In this document: positions 22,830 through 34,609 of the stretch, in pieces
How positions within the stretch are numbered: the first letter of the stretch is position 1
Layout: every line of letters starts with the position of its first letter
Assembly (NCBI GenBank): GCA_027577595.1
Contig: JANBRJ010000006.1
Span: 62,001 to 126,000, forward strand
Length of the DNA stretch: 64,000 nt
From: Coemansia sp. RSA 487
Taxonomy: Eukaryota > Kickxellomycota > Kickxellomycetes > Kickxellales > Kickxellaceae
Direction of reading: 5' to 3'
Program-made: the position numbers and the translations under genes
The notes under the pieces: generated by a model
What the model was told of the DNA's origin: nothing
Seen by the model: only the letters and a program-made list of their open reading frames with translations
Databases searched by the model: none

Positions 22830-23308
22830 ATTGAGAGAAGGAGAAAAAAGATGAAAAAATATCCAGTATAGGAGAAAATAGGAAAAAGATCGGCTGGCAA
22901 TGGGTTATATAACGTTTGTTTTGATGCCTGAGCAGCTTAATAACCAAATACCACCACCCATCACACGGATGCACGAAAGCCTCCTTTTTTCCGTCAGCTT
23001 CTGAAAGGAAAAGCACGTGCTATCTGTGTTAGAGCGCCTATAGTCCGGCGCTCGGGTTGGCTCGAGCGGGAGAAAGCAAAGCTCCGATGGAAAAAGAAGG
23101 CAGCGAGAAAGCAGACAAAAAGTCATTCGCCCTCCTCTCGCATCGTTTCCCTCCCCTCTCTCAGCAAAAGCCAAACCAAAAAAAGTAACATATTTCGCTA
23201 CAACCATGGGGTGTGATGTGATACGATGATGAAAACCCTCCAAAACCGGGATTTATTAACCATTTTAATATACAGAAAAGAATAGAAAAATATGAAAGCC
23301 AACCCGCC
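22830..23308. promoter_or_regulatory. SDR upstream region and histone H4 3' flank
   Basis: 479 bp between two minus-strand genes. No coding frame or specific regulatory motif was recognised. Confidence 0.35.
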
Positions 23309-23623
<315 letters not shown>

Positions 23624-24267
23624 TTAGCTGTTGTTGTAGTTGTGGTGTAGTTGAGGGTGTGGGCAAAAGGTTAATGCACGAGCAAAACGAGGAGTATGTT
23701 TTTTGTGAGAGAAAAGGTTGATAGGTCCGGAAAACAAAAAAGGAGAGCTGGAGCGGGAAGGGAAAAGGGGGCTCTTTATATGTCGTGAAAAAAAACGAGA
23801 GAAGGCTATTCTCCAGGTTCAGACTTTGCCAAACAGACAACGAACAAGAACAAAATACATGTCTCTCGCGTCCATCAAAATAGCAAGGTCCAAAAGCGAC
23901 ATCAAAACGCTGGCTGCTTTGTGAAAAGCAAGTTGAAATAATCGAAACCAGCATCCCTGGGTGCCCTCGCGCTCTGCGGTTGGTTGCTTCCCATTTGCAG
24001 CACTTGCAGTTCTGAAAGAGGGGGCTGTTTCAATTCACCTTTTTGCCAACAGCCTTGAGGGGCATCGAAAATCTGGATGTCCAAGTCTCTTGGCCTTTTT
24101 TCTTTTGGCCTCTTCTCTGGCCAATTAGCGTTTGCCCTTCTCCAGTCAGTCGTGTTTATTCACGACATAGACTCAGCGCCTCTTTTGCTTTGCGCAGTAA
24201 ATGTCTATGATGTGCCAAGTTCGGTCGAACCCGTCCGTGGACTGGAACATAAACTGGATGATGCGAC

Positions 24268-24281
24268 CCAATCAGAACGCG
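24268..24281 (+). promoter_or_regulatory. Shared histone promoter element, copy 1 (CCAAT plus AGAACGCG)
   Basis: CCAATCAGAACGCG lies on the H3-coding strand about 570 bp before the H3 ATG. The identical 14-mer is found at 37112-37125, also on the H3-coding strand and about 520 bp before H3 copy 2. It contains a CCAAT box, the usual target of the Hap2/3/5 (NF-Y) complex. Confidence 0.6.
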
Positions 24282-24686
24282 TGAAGAGGGAGGGGGAAGA
24301 AGAATGTCTCTGAGGAGGGATCTGGGCTGAGAAATAGCACAAAACGCGTTTCATCATCGCATTGTGCTGAGAATGAATCTCATCCACTAGTTTCCATGTA
24401 CTGGTTTCTAAAGACCCTCTGTTCGATTTTTTTACTTTCCCCATTTCCACAAACGCACAAAGCGCTTCGTGTCTTCAACCAGAAAACAAGCCTCAGTCTT
24501 TCCTTGAAGCTCATTCGTCAAAGAGCGCAATGTCCCCTCCCAAAGTTCATCCATTTCGATTTTTTCAAAACCAAACGAAGTTTGTCGCGCGTCTTGCGTT
24601 TTGGAATCTTGTCAAAGATATTCTGTCTTATTTTATCCCTTCCGTCAACATCCTTCTCGGCGAGAAAAAGTCTCTCACATTCCGCC

Positions 24687-24695
24687 TATAAAAAG
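24687..24695 (+). promoter_or_regulatory. TATA box of histone H3 copy 1
   Basis: TATAAAAAG, 166 bp upstream of the H3 ATG. The same sequence occurs 140-165 bp before the other histone genes in the window. Confidence 0.75.
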
Positions 24696-24849
24696 AGTAC
24701 TTCCGAGCCGCTCCTCCCCCTTTCCCTTTCTGTCCCGTTTTTGGTTCAGTTCACCAACCAGTGTTTTTTCTTCTTGCTTTCCAATCCACAAGCCCCGTCC
24801 AGACCGCTTCTTTTTTCCTGCATAACGCACAATAAGTTACCAAATCTAA

Positions 24850-25275
<426 letters not shown>

Positions 25276-25508
25276 GCGTCTACAGTTGTGCTCTTTTTTC
25301 TCTAAAATACTTTTCGCTTAGCGGACACCTCTTGGTTTCACTTTCATTCCTGTGTAATAATATCCTCATAAACATTACAATTCAGCTAATACCTGGTACA
25401 TGAACGCTAATATGGCTATTAGATGTTTGTACTCTCCATGCAAAAACAAAATGTTCAAATGAAAAACTACCAGGATGTCTTGTATTTCTTTATCGCACGC
25501 ATATCTGT

Positions 25509-26659
25509 CTATATGGTGCACTGGATACCATCGCCACCTATTGCATCATACACGAACCAGTTGTTCACAGGCATGTCCTTGCCTGTAACCACCTTGAGCA
25601 CCTCCTGTGCCAGCGTCCCGCCTACGACCGATGCGCACGGGACAAACTCTGTTCCCCAGCTTGTTGCCACTCTCCTACAAAAGCTCAGTAGAAACTCTGG
25701 GGCTGTTAGTTTTCCCAATATATGCTTGCCAATGTTTGTTATAATTATACCAGTCTTGGTTCTTACCCAATAAGTGCCTCGTCGACCATTCCGTCGGGAA
25801 TCCCCCGGCCCTGTATGCTCTGATTGATAATGTCGCTCAGCTCTGTCTCACCCAGCACACGCTTGTCTCCTTGCAATGCAAGCGCTACACACAAAGCCAT
25901 TCGGGCAATTAGTTCCAACCAAACCGAAACAAAACGAAACGACAATTTTTACAAACCACACAGCTGTTGTCTGGACTTACCTTGGCAGATGAACACGAGT
26001 GGAGGATACTTGCGCAACGACCTCTTGAGATTAGTGATGTTCAGGCTGGCCGCACATGACTGATCGAGCGATTTATACGACGCGCGCAGAACTTGGCGGC
26101 TTGTATCCCCTTCGTCCGCGCCTTTGACTTCCTCCACGTACTCGTGGGCGTCCAGGCAGTCAGCGAAAATATACCCAAATAAGCCGAACGCATCGGCACC
26201 GATGAATTGCTTCCCCGCGTCCCTACATGTCGCATTGATCTCACGCATCGCAGGAAGACCGTCGACGTTCCCTACCGCGACGACTAAATCGTACTTATCT
26301 ACCCACTGCAACCCATCGATACTGGCTGCCTCTATATGGACCAGCGGATTAAGCAGTGCAAGCCGTTCGGCCAGCACTACGTCCTTGCGCTTCCCCACGT
26401 CTTCAGTACCAAAATAATATTGTGTCTCAAGATCACATTCACCGATGGGACGCGGGTCACATAGCCCGATTCCCCCGAGCCCCGCTAGCACCAAGTTCTT
26501 GCACATCTCCAACGTTGCAGTGTTCACCCCGACTACGCATATCGACGCCTTGCGCAGCCGTGTTTGCGCCTCCACGCCCCATAGCCGGATCTGCCGGTCG
26601 TACAGCGCTACCTCCTCCTTGCTGATAATATCCTCGTCACGCGTGTTTGCCATCGTCAT
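25509..26659 (-). CDS. AOS1: SUMO-activating enzyme subunit 1 (3 exons)
   Basis: The N-terminal half-E1 that pairs with Uba2 to adenylate SUMO. Exons on the minus strand are 26659-25981, 25884-25767 and 25674-25509, giving 320 residues. Motifs: ALYDRQIRLWGVEAQTRLRKASICVVG (E1 opening), LAGLGGIGLCDPRP, then the C-terminal TEFVPCASVVGGTLAQEVLK followed by the shared E1 ending WFVYDAIGGDGIQC. No catalytic Cys domain is present, as expected of this subunit. Junctions G|GTAAGT/TAG|CG (rejoining as GALALQGDKR) and GG|GTAAGA/TAG|GAG keep the frame. The ATG at 26659 (MTMANTRDED) is used; 26653 is equally possible. Confidence 0.93.
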
Positions 26660-27581
26660 GCACAATTCTGAAAGTACTTCAATTGTAGAATGCGGAAAGA
26701 AATCAATTGCAGGCACCAGGGAAAAAGTACGTTTTTATGTGGAGAGTTGGAAAAGGAAGTGGTCTCTTTCTTGGATGGGGTTTAAAAAGCACTGATTTCC
26801 AAGTTTGAAAAACAAAGTCACCTGATCTGAATTAGCTATGATTAAATCATATTTTATACTCTTGTAGATACGCAGTAGCATTTCCAAATAAACAGCATGT
26901 TTGCTATCTAAATACGCGTCTATGCTTAATTTGCAAGCACCATATTGTCTAAAATGGTTGTTCTGTGGTGAAATACATTTGTTTTGATAGCAAAATTAAG
27001 TCATTGCATGTTTTCTGGGAAAGGTTGCAACTTGTTTGCGTGCTGTACGCGATGTTTGCAACAAACTAGGCTAATATACAATTCAGCTGTTGAAAAACTT
27101 TCTAGAAAATAGGAAAACATGAATATCTATTTAAAAAAGTCGCTTTGTCAATATTTTTGATGTCTGACTGAACTAAAGTTGCATATTGCTTTTGGTTATC
27201 GTTGTTGATGCGGCATATTTCCAGTACAATATTGGAATACTTACAATGTATATACCAAATTAGCTTTACAAATAGTCGAAGCAGCTATGCCTGCCATCAA
27301 GCCACATCTTCGATACGCGATTTGCATATATTCCCGTCATAGCTTTGGGTTAATCTATCTATACCACATAACTAACCGGCTGCATTGTATTGTACCGACT
27401 CGGCTCACAAGCAATTCGGCTCGACTCGCCATTTCAAATGAGCAAACCTCGAATTTTCCTTCTTAAAAAAGAAGCGAAAAAACAAGCTCTAGTTGGCGCT
27501 GGCCGCCGCGTCAAGTGTTGGATGCACTCTTTCCTATCATATACGCAAAGTTCTTGCATAAAATATATACTTTTGTAAGCC
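26660..27581. promoter_or_regulatory. Divergent promoter region AOS1 / ribosomal protein uL23
   Basis: 0.92 kb of AT-rich DNA between divergent genes. TAAAATATATAC at 27559-27570 is a TATA-like element just before the uL23 ATG. No coding frame is supported. Confidence 0.5.
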
Positions 27582-28973
27582 ATGTCGCCCCAGAAAGGTA
27601 AATGTCGTTAATGGATACAACCCCGATGGTCGAATCCATTGCCAACAGAAAAGAGGACACACATAGCGAGAGCAGGGGGTTTGGTCGAAAAGAGTCGATG
27701 GATGCGTGTCGGATATGGTTTTTTGTTGAGGGATAGGCATGATAAAATTTACGATGGATGCGTGAGCGGAATAAACTCCATGTTGCGTATACTGGAACTA
27801 CAAAAATCGATGTTTCGTAATTTTGGAATGGAATGCGACAAAGTCGAATTTGTAGCGGGTTGCCGCAGAGTAATTCAGATATGAGTGAAAGTCTCTCTGG
27901 TATTCACTCACTCCAATGCGACTAGTTTGCAGCAGCCAATTCAGACTTCAAAAGTGCCACATCATTAACAGAGACAATACGGCTTGCGTCGGATTACGAG
28001 GCAGAAAAGCCTGCGCTAAAATACAAATTCGTGCAAGGGGGCTACGGTTGTTCCACTTGTTGCCGTTGTTTACCAGATACGGGGCTCTCTGAACACATAA
28101 TGGCTCAAGGAAGCATTGGATCATTCAGCAAGGCTACCCCAGCGAAGGAACTGTGCATTGGTTTCTGAGGCTCTTAATTGAAATAACTTTTGCTGTGGCT
28201 GCTTTTCCCCTTGCAGAGATCAAACTGACGAAGAGGCGGCTTCAACATATATTACCCTCGCTGCCCGAACTAAGCTAGCGCATACCACCAGCTCCAAACC
28301 AACCTCCTCTCTGACACACGTTTACTACTCGTACAGATCGCCATTGAAACTACCGCAAACACAATGTACTAACAATGCCTTTGCCTTTTTTATTTGCGAT
28401 TAACGTAAAGTGTAGCTTCCTCCAAGGCTCAGGCTGCTCGCAAGGCTGCCCTTAAGGGTGTTCAGAGCAAGAAGGTCAAGAAGGTCCGCACCAGCGCCAC
28501 CTTCCGCCTCCCCAAGACCCTCCGTCTTGCTCGCACCCCCAAGTACGAGCGCAAGGCCGCTCCCCGTTTCGCCAAGCTCGACCAATACAGCGTCCTCAGA
28601 CAGCCCCTGAACACTGAGACCGCCATGAAGAACATTGAGGACTACAACACCCTTGTCTTCCTGGTCGATATTCGTGCCAACAAGCGCCACATCAAGGATG
28701 CCGTCAAGAAGGTCTATGACGTCGATGCCGCCAAGATCAACACTCTTATCCGCCCCGACGGTGTCAAGAAGGCCTACATCCGCCTCCCCGCTGATGTCGA
28801 TGCCCTTGACGTTGCCAACAAGGTAAGCACCCAGTATATCACATTATACTAGATCATGTAGCAGTATCATTTGTGCCATACTTGTAGCGTTATTTACTAA
28901 CTTTATTCTCGTCTGATTGTGCATGTTTTCTACTCATCTTCTCCCTTGCTCTCTGTAGATCGGTTTCATCTAA
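27582..28973 (+). CDS. RPL25: 60S ribosomal protein uL23 (L23a/L25; 3 exons)
   Basis: Component of the 60S exit-tunnel rim, near the docking site for nascent-chain factors. Exon 1 is only 16 nt (27582-27597, MSPQK plus one base), followed by an 818-nt intron that ends TGTAG at 28415, with a TACTAAC branch-like site at 28357-28363. Exon 2 (28416-28822) and exon 3 (28959-28973) complete 145 residues. Motifs: [68 protein letters not shown]. Exon 1 was found because AAAG|GTAAAT joins TAG|CTTCC in phase 1 to give [20 protein letters not shown], matching the basic start of the family. A tiny first exon with a long intron is common in fungal ribosomal protein genes. Confidence 0.93.
27696..27764. 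repeat. 13-bp direct repeat inside uL23 intron 1
   Basis: CGATGGATGCGTG occurs at 27696-27708 and 27752-27764, 56 bp apart, in the noncoding first intron. The function is unknown. Confidence 0.6.
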
Positions 28974-29161
28974 ATGAAATCTCTTTATCTGGGCCGATTG
29001 CGCGCTTCTTGTTTCTTTAAATATCGTACAAAATAATGAGAGCCTTGTTTTCGACCAGGCGATTGTTTTTTTTTACTACTTGGCTTTTCTGAGAGGAAAA
29101 TAAAACGTGGTTTATTCTTTTGACTGTTAGATGTAGCAATAGCGGCCTCTGTGCATGTGTG

Positions 29162-31068
29162 TCAAAGCATGTCCTGTCCCTTTGTTTGTCCCGATTCCAT
29201 CTTTGCTGTTCTTGCACCAAATTGTATAGCGCGCTTAGCAAGCATGCATGCTTTGGCCAGCCCAAGCTGGTATGCGAGCAGGCGCAAAAGCAGCTTTTCG
29301 CCAATCCCGCGCGGGTAATGCATGTTCATTTTGCGATCGAGCGGTGTTTGTGAAAGGAAGCTGACAACATCGGCTGCCAGGAACGGGTAGCGGGATTCTT
29401 TGCTGTTGTCAGATACAATGCGGTCGTCACGCCCTAGGTTCCTGGTGGCGATGCGTTGGACGTCCAGCCGGATCTCGCTGCCAAGCTCCATCCACCCGCC
29501 GCGATCCCAAGCAGTTCTGTGTCGCGAGTACCCCCCGAGCTGCTCATCGGCACCCATGCCTAAAAGCAGCACCCGTGCAACACCCTCGTACGCCTCATTG
29601 CTTCCGTCCTTGCCGACCAGCTGTCCTTTTCCTTTACTGGCAAACCATAGCGCCAGCCCGATGCTCATGTCCATGACAGTGTCTGACGGAACAAGCAGCT
29701 GACGAATATGCGCCCTATGTTCCAGGACCTGGCTGTACGGCACATCGACCTCTACGAATCTCCATTCGCGTGTCGGGTCCAGATCACAGAGCTCTAGCCA
29801 CCCCTGCCTCCCTGTTTTGCGGTCAGGGACGTCATAGACACCATTGTTTGACCCCTGTATCTTATTGTTCTGTGCTTTTGTTTGGCGAGGATTCTCAAAA
29901 GAGACGTTGAAGAGTTCGATAGGTTCATTTTGCGGCAAAATCTTGGTAAGGAGTGCTGCAATCGTTATGCAGTCGACGCCACCAGAGAACAGAATTCCTA
30001 CCCGAGGTAAGGGGTCGTCCGAGCCAGATCCATGGCTGAAGGGAATTGATTCCACGCGTGTTCTAATAGACTCTATCAACACCCTTTCCAGCCCGTCAAT
30101 GAACGGCTGCCATTTTGATATCTCGGGGAAGCTATCCAGATTGCTTACGCTTTCATTAGAAAGCACAGAGTAACGGTCTGCCAGCTCCAGCGATACTTGG
30201 TCAAATGGCAGCACGAGTTTGTCCGTTTTGCTTTGTGGGATGTCTTCGGAATCGCTACCGTACCTCCAGCTATGCTGTATGAACGGATTATCTGTAAGCC
30301 CATCTGTCGATACTAACGAGAAATCGGCTAGATCCAAGCAGTATATCTGCTGAGCTGGGAGTTCCACCCACTTGGAATGCTCGCTTTCCGTGTCGACTCC
30401 ATCAGCTACAGATGAAATGAAAAGCGAATGCAGACCGACTCGTCTGGTCAGCAATGAGCGGCGGCCCAGGAAATCGCGCGAGAACCATAGCCTTTGCTGT
30501 GCATAGTCAAGGTAAACAAATGCATAGGGTCCCTCGATTCTGCCAAACACCTGGAGCATATAGTGTTCCGGATCTTGGAGCTTTGTTCTCTGGATCGTTT
30601 CAAACAAAACCATGCTATCGTTCCTTGAGCCGACATCAATTCCACCAAATACCTCTCCATTCCAGCATAGCACGTCCTCGGCGTCCTTGCTAACAATGGG
30701 CTGGCTTTGCGTCTCTGGCCCGCGAAGATGTAGCACATGTGCACCGAATTTGATTGTCGTCTTCTTACTTTGAGCGCGGGAATCGGTACTGCAAGGTATT
30801 GAGGCCATCGAAACTACATGTTCCTTGTGCGAGTCTGGGCCTACATTTCGCAAAATAAAAAACTTGCAGTCAGGAGGTAACATCGAGTTTTAGTTTTTAT
30901 ACACACATTTTATGTTTGTATTTGTTTCTAGCCAACATATCCAGCGATGTGCTTACCTCTGTTGCGATTAATTGCTGTCAACCTGTCCCAGATTCCATTG
31001 TTTTTGATGTCTTCGTCGGACATATCATTATTGCTGGCTTGTTGGATATGGACCTGGATGCCGCACAT
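29162..31068 (-). CDS. ASNSD1: Asparagine synthetase domain-containing protein 1-like (2 exons)
   Basis: Class II amidotransferase fused to an asparagine-synthetase-like ATP-pyrophosphatase domain; the cellular role of the family is not settled. Exon 1 (31068-30957) encodes MCGIQVHIQQ..., putting the N-terminal nucleophile Cys2 in place. A 116-nt intron (30956-30841) follows, and exon 2 (30840-29162) resumes in phase 1 as RG|PDSHKEH, matching the RGP(N/D)S block of ASNSD1. 596 residues. Later motifs: FGAHVLHLRG, CWNGEVFGG, RDFLGRRSLL, the PP-loop ILFSGGVDC, VPDRKTGRQG, LGMGADEQLGGYSRHR, NLGRDDR, ESRYPFL and PRGIGEKLLLRLLA. The ATG at 30883 lies inside the intron and should not be taken as the start. 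The Lys-rich human C-terminal tail is reduced here. Confidence 0.93.
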
Positions 31069-31341
31069 GTTTTATATTTGCTGGAACCGCAATCGTTCCA
31101 CCTTATACGAATAGTCAAATGAAAAAGCGCAAAAGGAAACCGTTACTTGTATCCACCAAACATGTGCACTTTTGCCTCTGGGATTGCACAAGAACACCGA
31201 ACAGACCAAAGGCACACGCCAACCTATGGGTTGCAGAGAATATCCAGCAACGGGCCAACACGAAACAGCAAGTCGCATATGTTTTTTTGGAATGTACTAA
31301 GAGAAAACAAAAGAGAATAATATACTATAGACTTAGTCTGC

Positions 31342-32913
31342 TTAAAGCTTCAAAAAGCTCATGTCATAGCCACCGTTCTTTGCCATCATCTCGACATAGC
31401 CAGGAGTGACCTTTGCGCGGAGCGAAAGCTCCTTTGTCTTGAGATCAGGCACAAGCGCAAACCCACTGCCAGTGTTCTTGGAACCAACAGCCGCCGACAC
31501 TGTCCGTCTACTGGACGATGGGGTCAAAAGCCGAGGTCTTCTGGGCGTCATGCTGCCCTTGCTGTCTGCATTCCCCGTGCGCACCGACGATGGCGCAAGA
31601 AGCGGCTTGTGGCCAGAGGCTGCTGTCTGCGATGCCCGGCCATCACCCTTAGATGGTGTGCCAGTAATTTTGTCTAGTGTTGCTAAGCGCGCCTCGATCC
31701 TCTTCAGCTCCTCCCAGTTCCCGCTCTGCTGGGCATCGATGCGCAGTTGGTAGAGCTGCGCGCGCTCCAGCGCTGGGTTGCCGGTGACAGTGCCAGTCTC
31801 TATGCGGCGCAGGCGGTTGCGCTCTGCAATAATGTTGCTGACCTCTGTCTCGGAAAGCTGGTAGTTTTTGGCGCTCTCGATATCCTGTAGCTTAGTCTTC
31901 ACAGCGCCAACCGAGGGACGAACGCGCACGCGATCTGCACGCAGCGTGGACTCCCAGTTGCCAAACTCGTCGTTCTTGATAGGGCTGTTCGATATGGTCT
32001 CCATAGAATAGTCCTTCTCAAGAGCACCGTACCGGAGCGTCAGATACGTGTCAGTCAGGGTTTTGTTCAAGTGGTATGGCGGCTGCTCTCTGCCATGTCC
32101 TTGGACGACCTCGACAACCTCCATCATCTTGTACTGGTTGTACTCGCCCGAACTGTCCTTGTTTCGGGTAACGATGCGCACAAAGCATCCGACCACGGTA
32201 CTTGTAAAGAAGGGCTTGAACAGCCACTGCTCAATCTGGTTACGCGAGATGCAGATGCTGTTGATCTCGTCCAGGGATGCGACTGGCTCAGACTCGCCCT
32301 CCTCCTCATCGCTCTCTTCCTCGCTTCCCGAATAAGGTGACCAGCGACCTGTGGTTCCGCGGGTCCGGCGTTCGCGCGCACGCTTTAGATCCGAAAACGC
32401 GCCTGCCCCGCGGGAGGTAGTGTCGCGGTTGGCACGGCGCAGCTTGGACGAACGCGACTCGTCGTTGGCCGGCGTCACGCGTATCCCAGACTTGAGTTTC
32501 CTACGCAGCTCGCGCTGCTCATTAAGTACGTCGCGGCGCTCCTGGCGCTCGGCAAGAATACGCTCGCGCTCGACCTCGTTAAGCGAGCCCAGCCACTTGC
32601 GGTCGCTGTGATCGCCCATCAGGTCCTCGCCCCACTGGTCCAGAGGCCCATCGTCATCCTGGTACCCTTCGGCTTCGACAATATCAATGTCGTCACCAGT
32701 ATCCATGTCCACATCCTCGTCCTCGTCGGTGCCAGAGTAATCGTCGCGTCGTGTGCGTCTGTTGTGCGGGCTGCCGTTGTATCCTCCGTGCTTGCGTCGC
32801 TTACTGCCGTGGCTGCCTCTGCTATGGCTATCGCCACGGCTGCGCTCGGAGCTGCGCCCGGCGCCAGCGTCGTCCTCAAAAAGCTCTAGAATGTCGTTTT
32901 CTAGATTGTCCAT
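31342..32913 (-). CDS. RTF1: Paf1 complex subunit RTF1 (Plus3 domain)
   Basis: Elongation factor that binds phosphorylated Spt5 through its Plus3 domain and stimulates H2B ubiquitylation through its histone-modification segment. 523 residues, intronless, from the ATG at 32913 (MDNLENDILELFEDD). N-terminus: Ser/Arg-rich, then acidic DEDEDVDMDTGDDIDI. The central block EVERERILAERQERRDVLNEQRELRRK is helical and charged. The Plus3 domain spans about residues 215-350 (ISRNQIEQWLFKPFFTSTVVGCFVRI, MMEVVEVVQG, YHLNKTLTDTYLTLRYG). It is followed by a coiled-coil segment rich in Arg and Glu and a basic Ser/Thr-rich tail. Confidence 0.93.
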   Translation of the reverse strand: MDNLENDILELFEDDAGAGRSSERSRGDSHSRGSHGSKRRKHGGYNGSPHNRRTRRDDYSGTDEDEDVDMDTGDDIDIVEAEGYQDDDGPLDQWGEDLMGDHSDRKWLGSLNEVERERILAERQERRDVLNEQRELRRKLKSGIRVTPANDESRSSKLRRANRDTTSRGAGAFSDLKRARERRTRGTTGRWSPYSGSEEESDEEEGESEPVASLDEINSICISRNQIEQWLFKPFFTSTVVGCFVRIVTRNKDSSGEYNQYKMMEVVEVVQGHGREQPPYHLNKTLTDTYLTLRYGALEKDYSMETISNSPIKNDEFGNWESTLRADRVRVRPSVGAVKTKLQDIESAKNYQLSETEVSNIIAERNRLRRIETGTVTGNPALERAQLYQLRIDAQQSGNWEELKRIEARLATLDKITGTPSKGDGRASQTAASGHKPLLAPSSVRTGNADSKGSMTPRRPRLLTPSSSRRTVSAAVGSKNTGSGFALVPDLKTKELSLRAKVTPGYVEMMAKNGGYDMSFLKL

Positions 32914-33213
32914 TGTAAAAGCACGGGAGGCAATTAAGGTAACGCCGTTTTGCGAATTCTTCCACCACAGAGAATTCACAGTAGATAGTTGAATTTACAC
33001 CAAAAGAAAACACGACAAGCAAAACCAAATAATGACAAAGCTAAAGAAAGAAAGAAAGAAAGAAAGAAAAAAGCCAAGCTTGAGTTTTGCTTCCTGAAAA
33101 AGAATTGAAAAACACGTATCAAAAAGTTTGCATTTGCTTGCTACTTGTCAAATACAGCACGTGATTTATTTAACAAAATATCTAAAAATGGTGTACAAAA
33201 GGCTTGTACCTAT
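32914..33213. other. RTF1 upstream region with (AAAG)n microsatellite
   Basis: 300 bp between the RTF1 start and the end of the small secreted-protein gene. A tetranucleotide run of about seven AAAG units lies at 33043-33070. No gene is seen. Confidence 0.7.
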
Positions 33214-33420
33214 TTAATTAAAGTAGCCAATGCTCTTGAGATAGAGATAAAGCAGAACCCATTCCTCCTGGGTCATGTTGGGCGTCGGGTTATTGGTGAC
33301 AAGCTGTGGAGCTGGCACTGGCGCTGGAGCTGGCGCTGGTGCGGGATTTGGGCTTGGCAAAGCTGATGCCACCATTGAAAAAACGACAATGAAAACGGCA
33401 GCAATCGTTGTTGACTTCAT
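33214..33420 (-). CDS. Small secreted protein, 68 residues
   Basis: MKSTTIAAVFIVVFSMVASA is a clear signal peptide with an ASA cleavage site. It is followed by a Pro-Ala linker of alternating P and A (PAPAPAPAPVPAP) and a 30-residue end carrying one N-glycosylation sequon (NMT) and EEWVLLYLYLKSIGYFN. No cysteines. TATATAAAT on the minus strand near 33546-33560 is a plausible TATA box about 130 bp upstream. I do not recognise a family. It could be a secreted or wall-associated peptide, or a precursor whose C-terminal segment is released. Confidence 0.6.
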   Translation of the reverse strand: MKSTTIAAVFIVVFSMVASALPSPNPAPAPAPAPVPAPQLVTNNPTPNMTQEEWVLLYLYLKSIGYFN

Positions 33421-34609
33421 GTTTGTTTTGTTTGATTGAGATAAATGTATAGATGTAATTTAAATGCCTTGTTGTACGAGTTTGTTGAGAGAAAATATGT
33501 AAAACTGTTCGAGAGGGGAAATAACAGAAAATGTGGATGTAATTGGCATTTATATAGCATATGGCTGACCATCATTAATGCTGGTCTGTTTGGGCCATGG
33601 CATATGCGATCTCATTGGAACTCAATACCAGCAATAAAAATATGAAATTTATTGTTTGTCCATCTGCCTAAAAGATGCAAGACCGCAGCCCACATTGGAT
33701 CATATGCAGGACTTTCCATATGGCCAATCCACTATTCGCGCAATTGTTGAGAATGCGGCCATATGTATAAACCAAACAATCGTTCGACATCTATTGTGGT
33801 ATAATAACGGCCCATTTATTGTTACAGGTATCATATACTCCGTACATTTATTCCCTTGTATGGTCATGTGTATAAACAATCATGATCCTAAAAATAAAAT
33901 AAAAGGCGCAGCATTTTCAAAATAAAACCAATAATGACAGCTATATTTTAACAAAGCCGATGACAGGCACTTACCAATATCATTACTATTGCTCGTTGAC
34001 TTTCCAACATGCAATTAAATCATATATCTGAACTTTGAACGCTTGTCCTTTGGAAATTGCTTGAACCACTCAATAGAAAAACGTTATTGCATACTTCACA
34101 ATGTCCAGAATTTATAACTATGCCAACTGCTATCTTTCCGTGCGAATGTGACGATACATTCCACACACAAAAAAGGTGAATGCGAAATAAATGATTGCGT
34201 ATGTGGAGAAGTTATGATGTGGTGAAAGCGATATGAAACATAGATAGATGCTTGATCAGCTTCCATACCCCCACTCTCAAAGCATCATTCCCCTCCTTTC
34301 TGCTGTTCCACCCCTCAGGCTAAAGGGATAAATAGCTGCAGCATTCTTGCCCAGGGATTCACCAAAAGCACACGAAAAGAACCTCCAAAATGCGCGTATT
34401 ATAAACAAGCTTGAAGACAATCAGTAAGGAAAAATAAAGCGCAACAGAAATGCTCACGATAAAATGTACGTTTTCACACTTGTTGCGCTGCTTTCAGCAT
34501 TACATTTCTCCAGCCCTTTTGCACTTTCTATTTTCTAGTCTATACAATAGCTTGCAGACATTGTAAACTATCGTTTTTATTATTTACACAATCCAAAAAT
34601 TAAAGAAAA
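33421..34609. promoter_or_regulatory. Divergent promoter region between two small secreted-protein genes
   Basis: 1.19 kb, AT-rich. GATAAATAG near 34327 is TATA-like. A 24-codon frame at 34464-34538 (MYVFTLVALLSALHFSS...) looks like an isolated signal peptide but stops at once. No other frame is supported. Confidence 0.5.

Noticed and set aside
22029-22871. 280-codon plus-strand ORF
   Set aside because: Antisense shadow of the SDR gene, which has the full cofactor and catalytic motifs.
27598-28415. snoRNA in the uL23 intron
   Set aside because: An ATGATAA box near 27739 has no D box (CTGA) within a normal distance, and I cannot confirm H/ACA hairpins by eye.
30883-30885. ATG of the 573-residue frame as the ASNSD1-like start
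   Set aside because: It lies inside the intron. The spliced product begins MCGI on the upstream exon, which the family requires.
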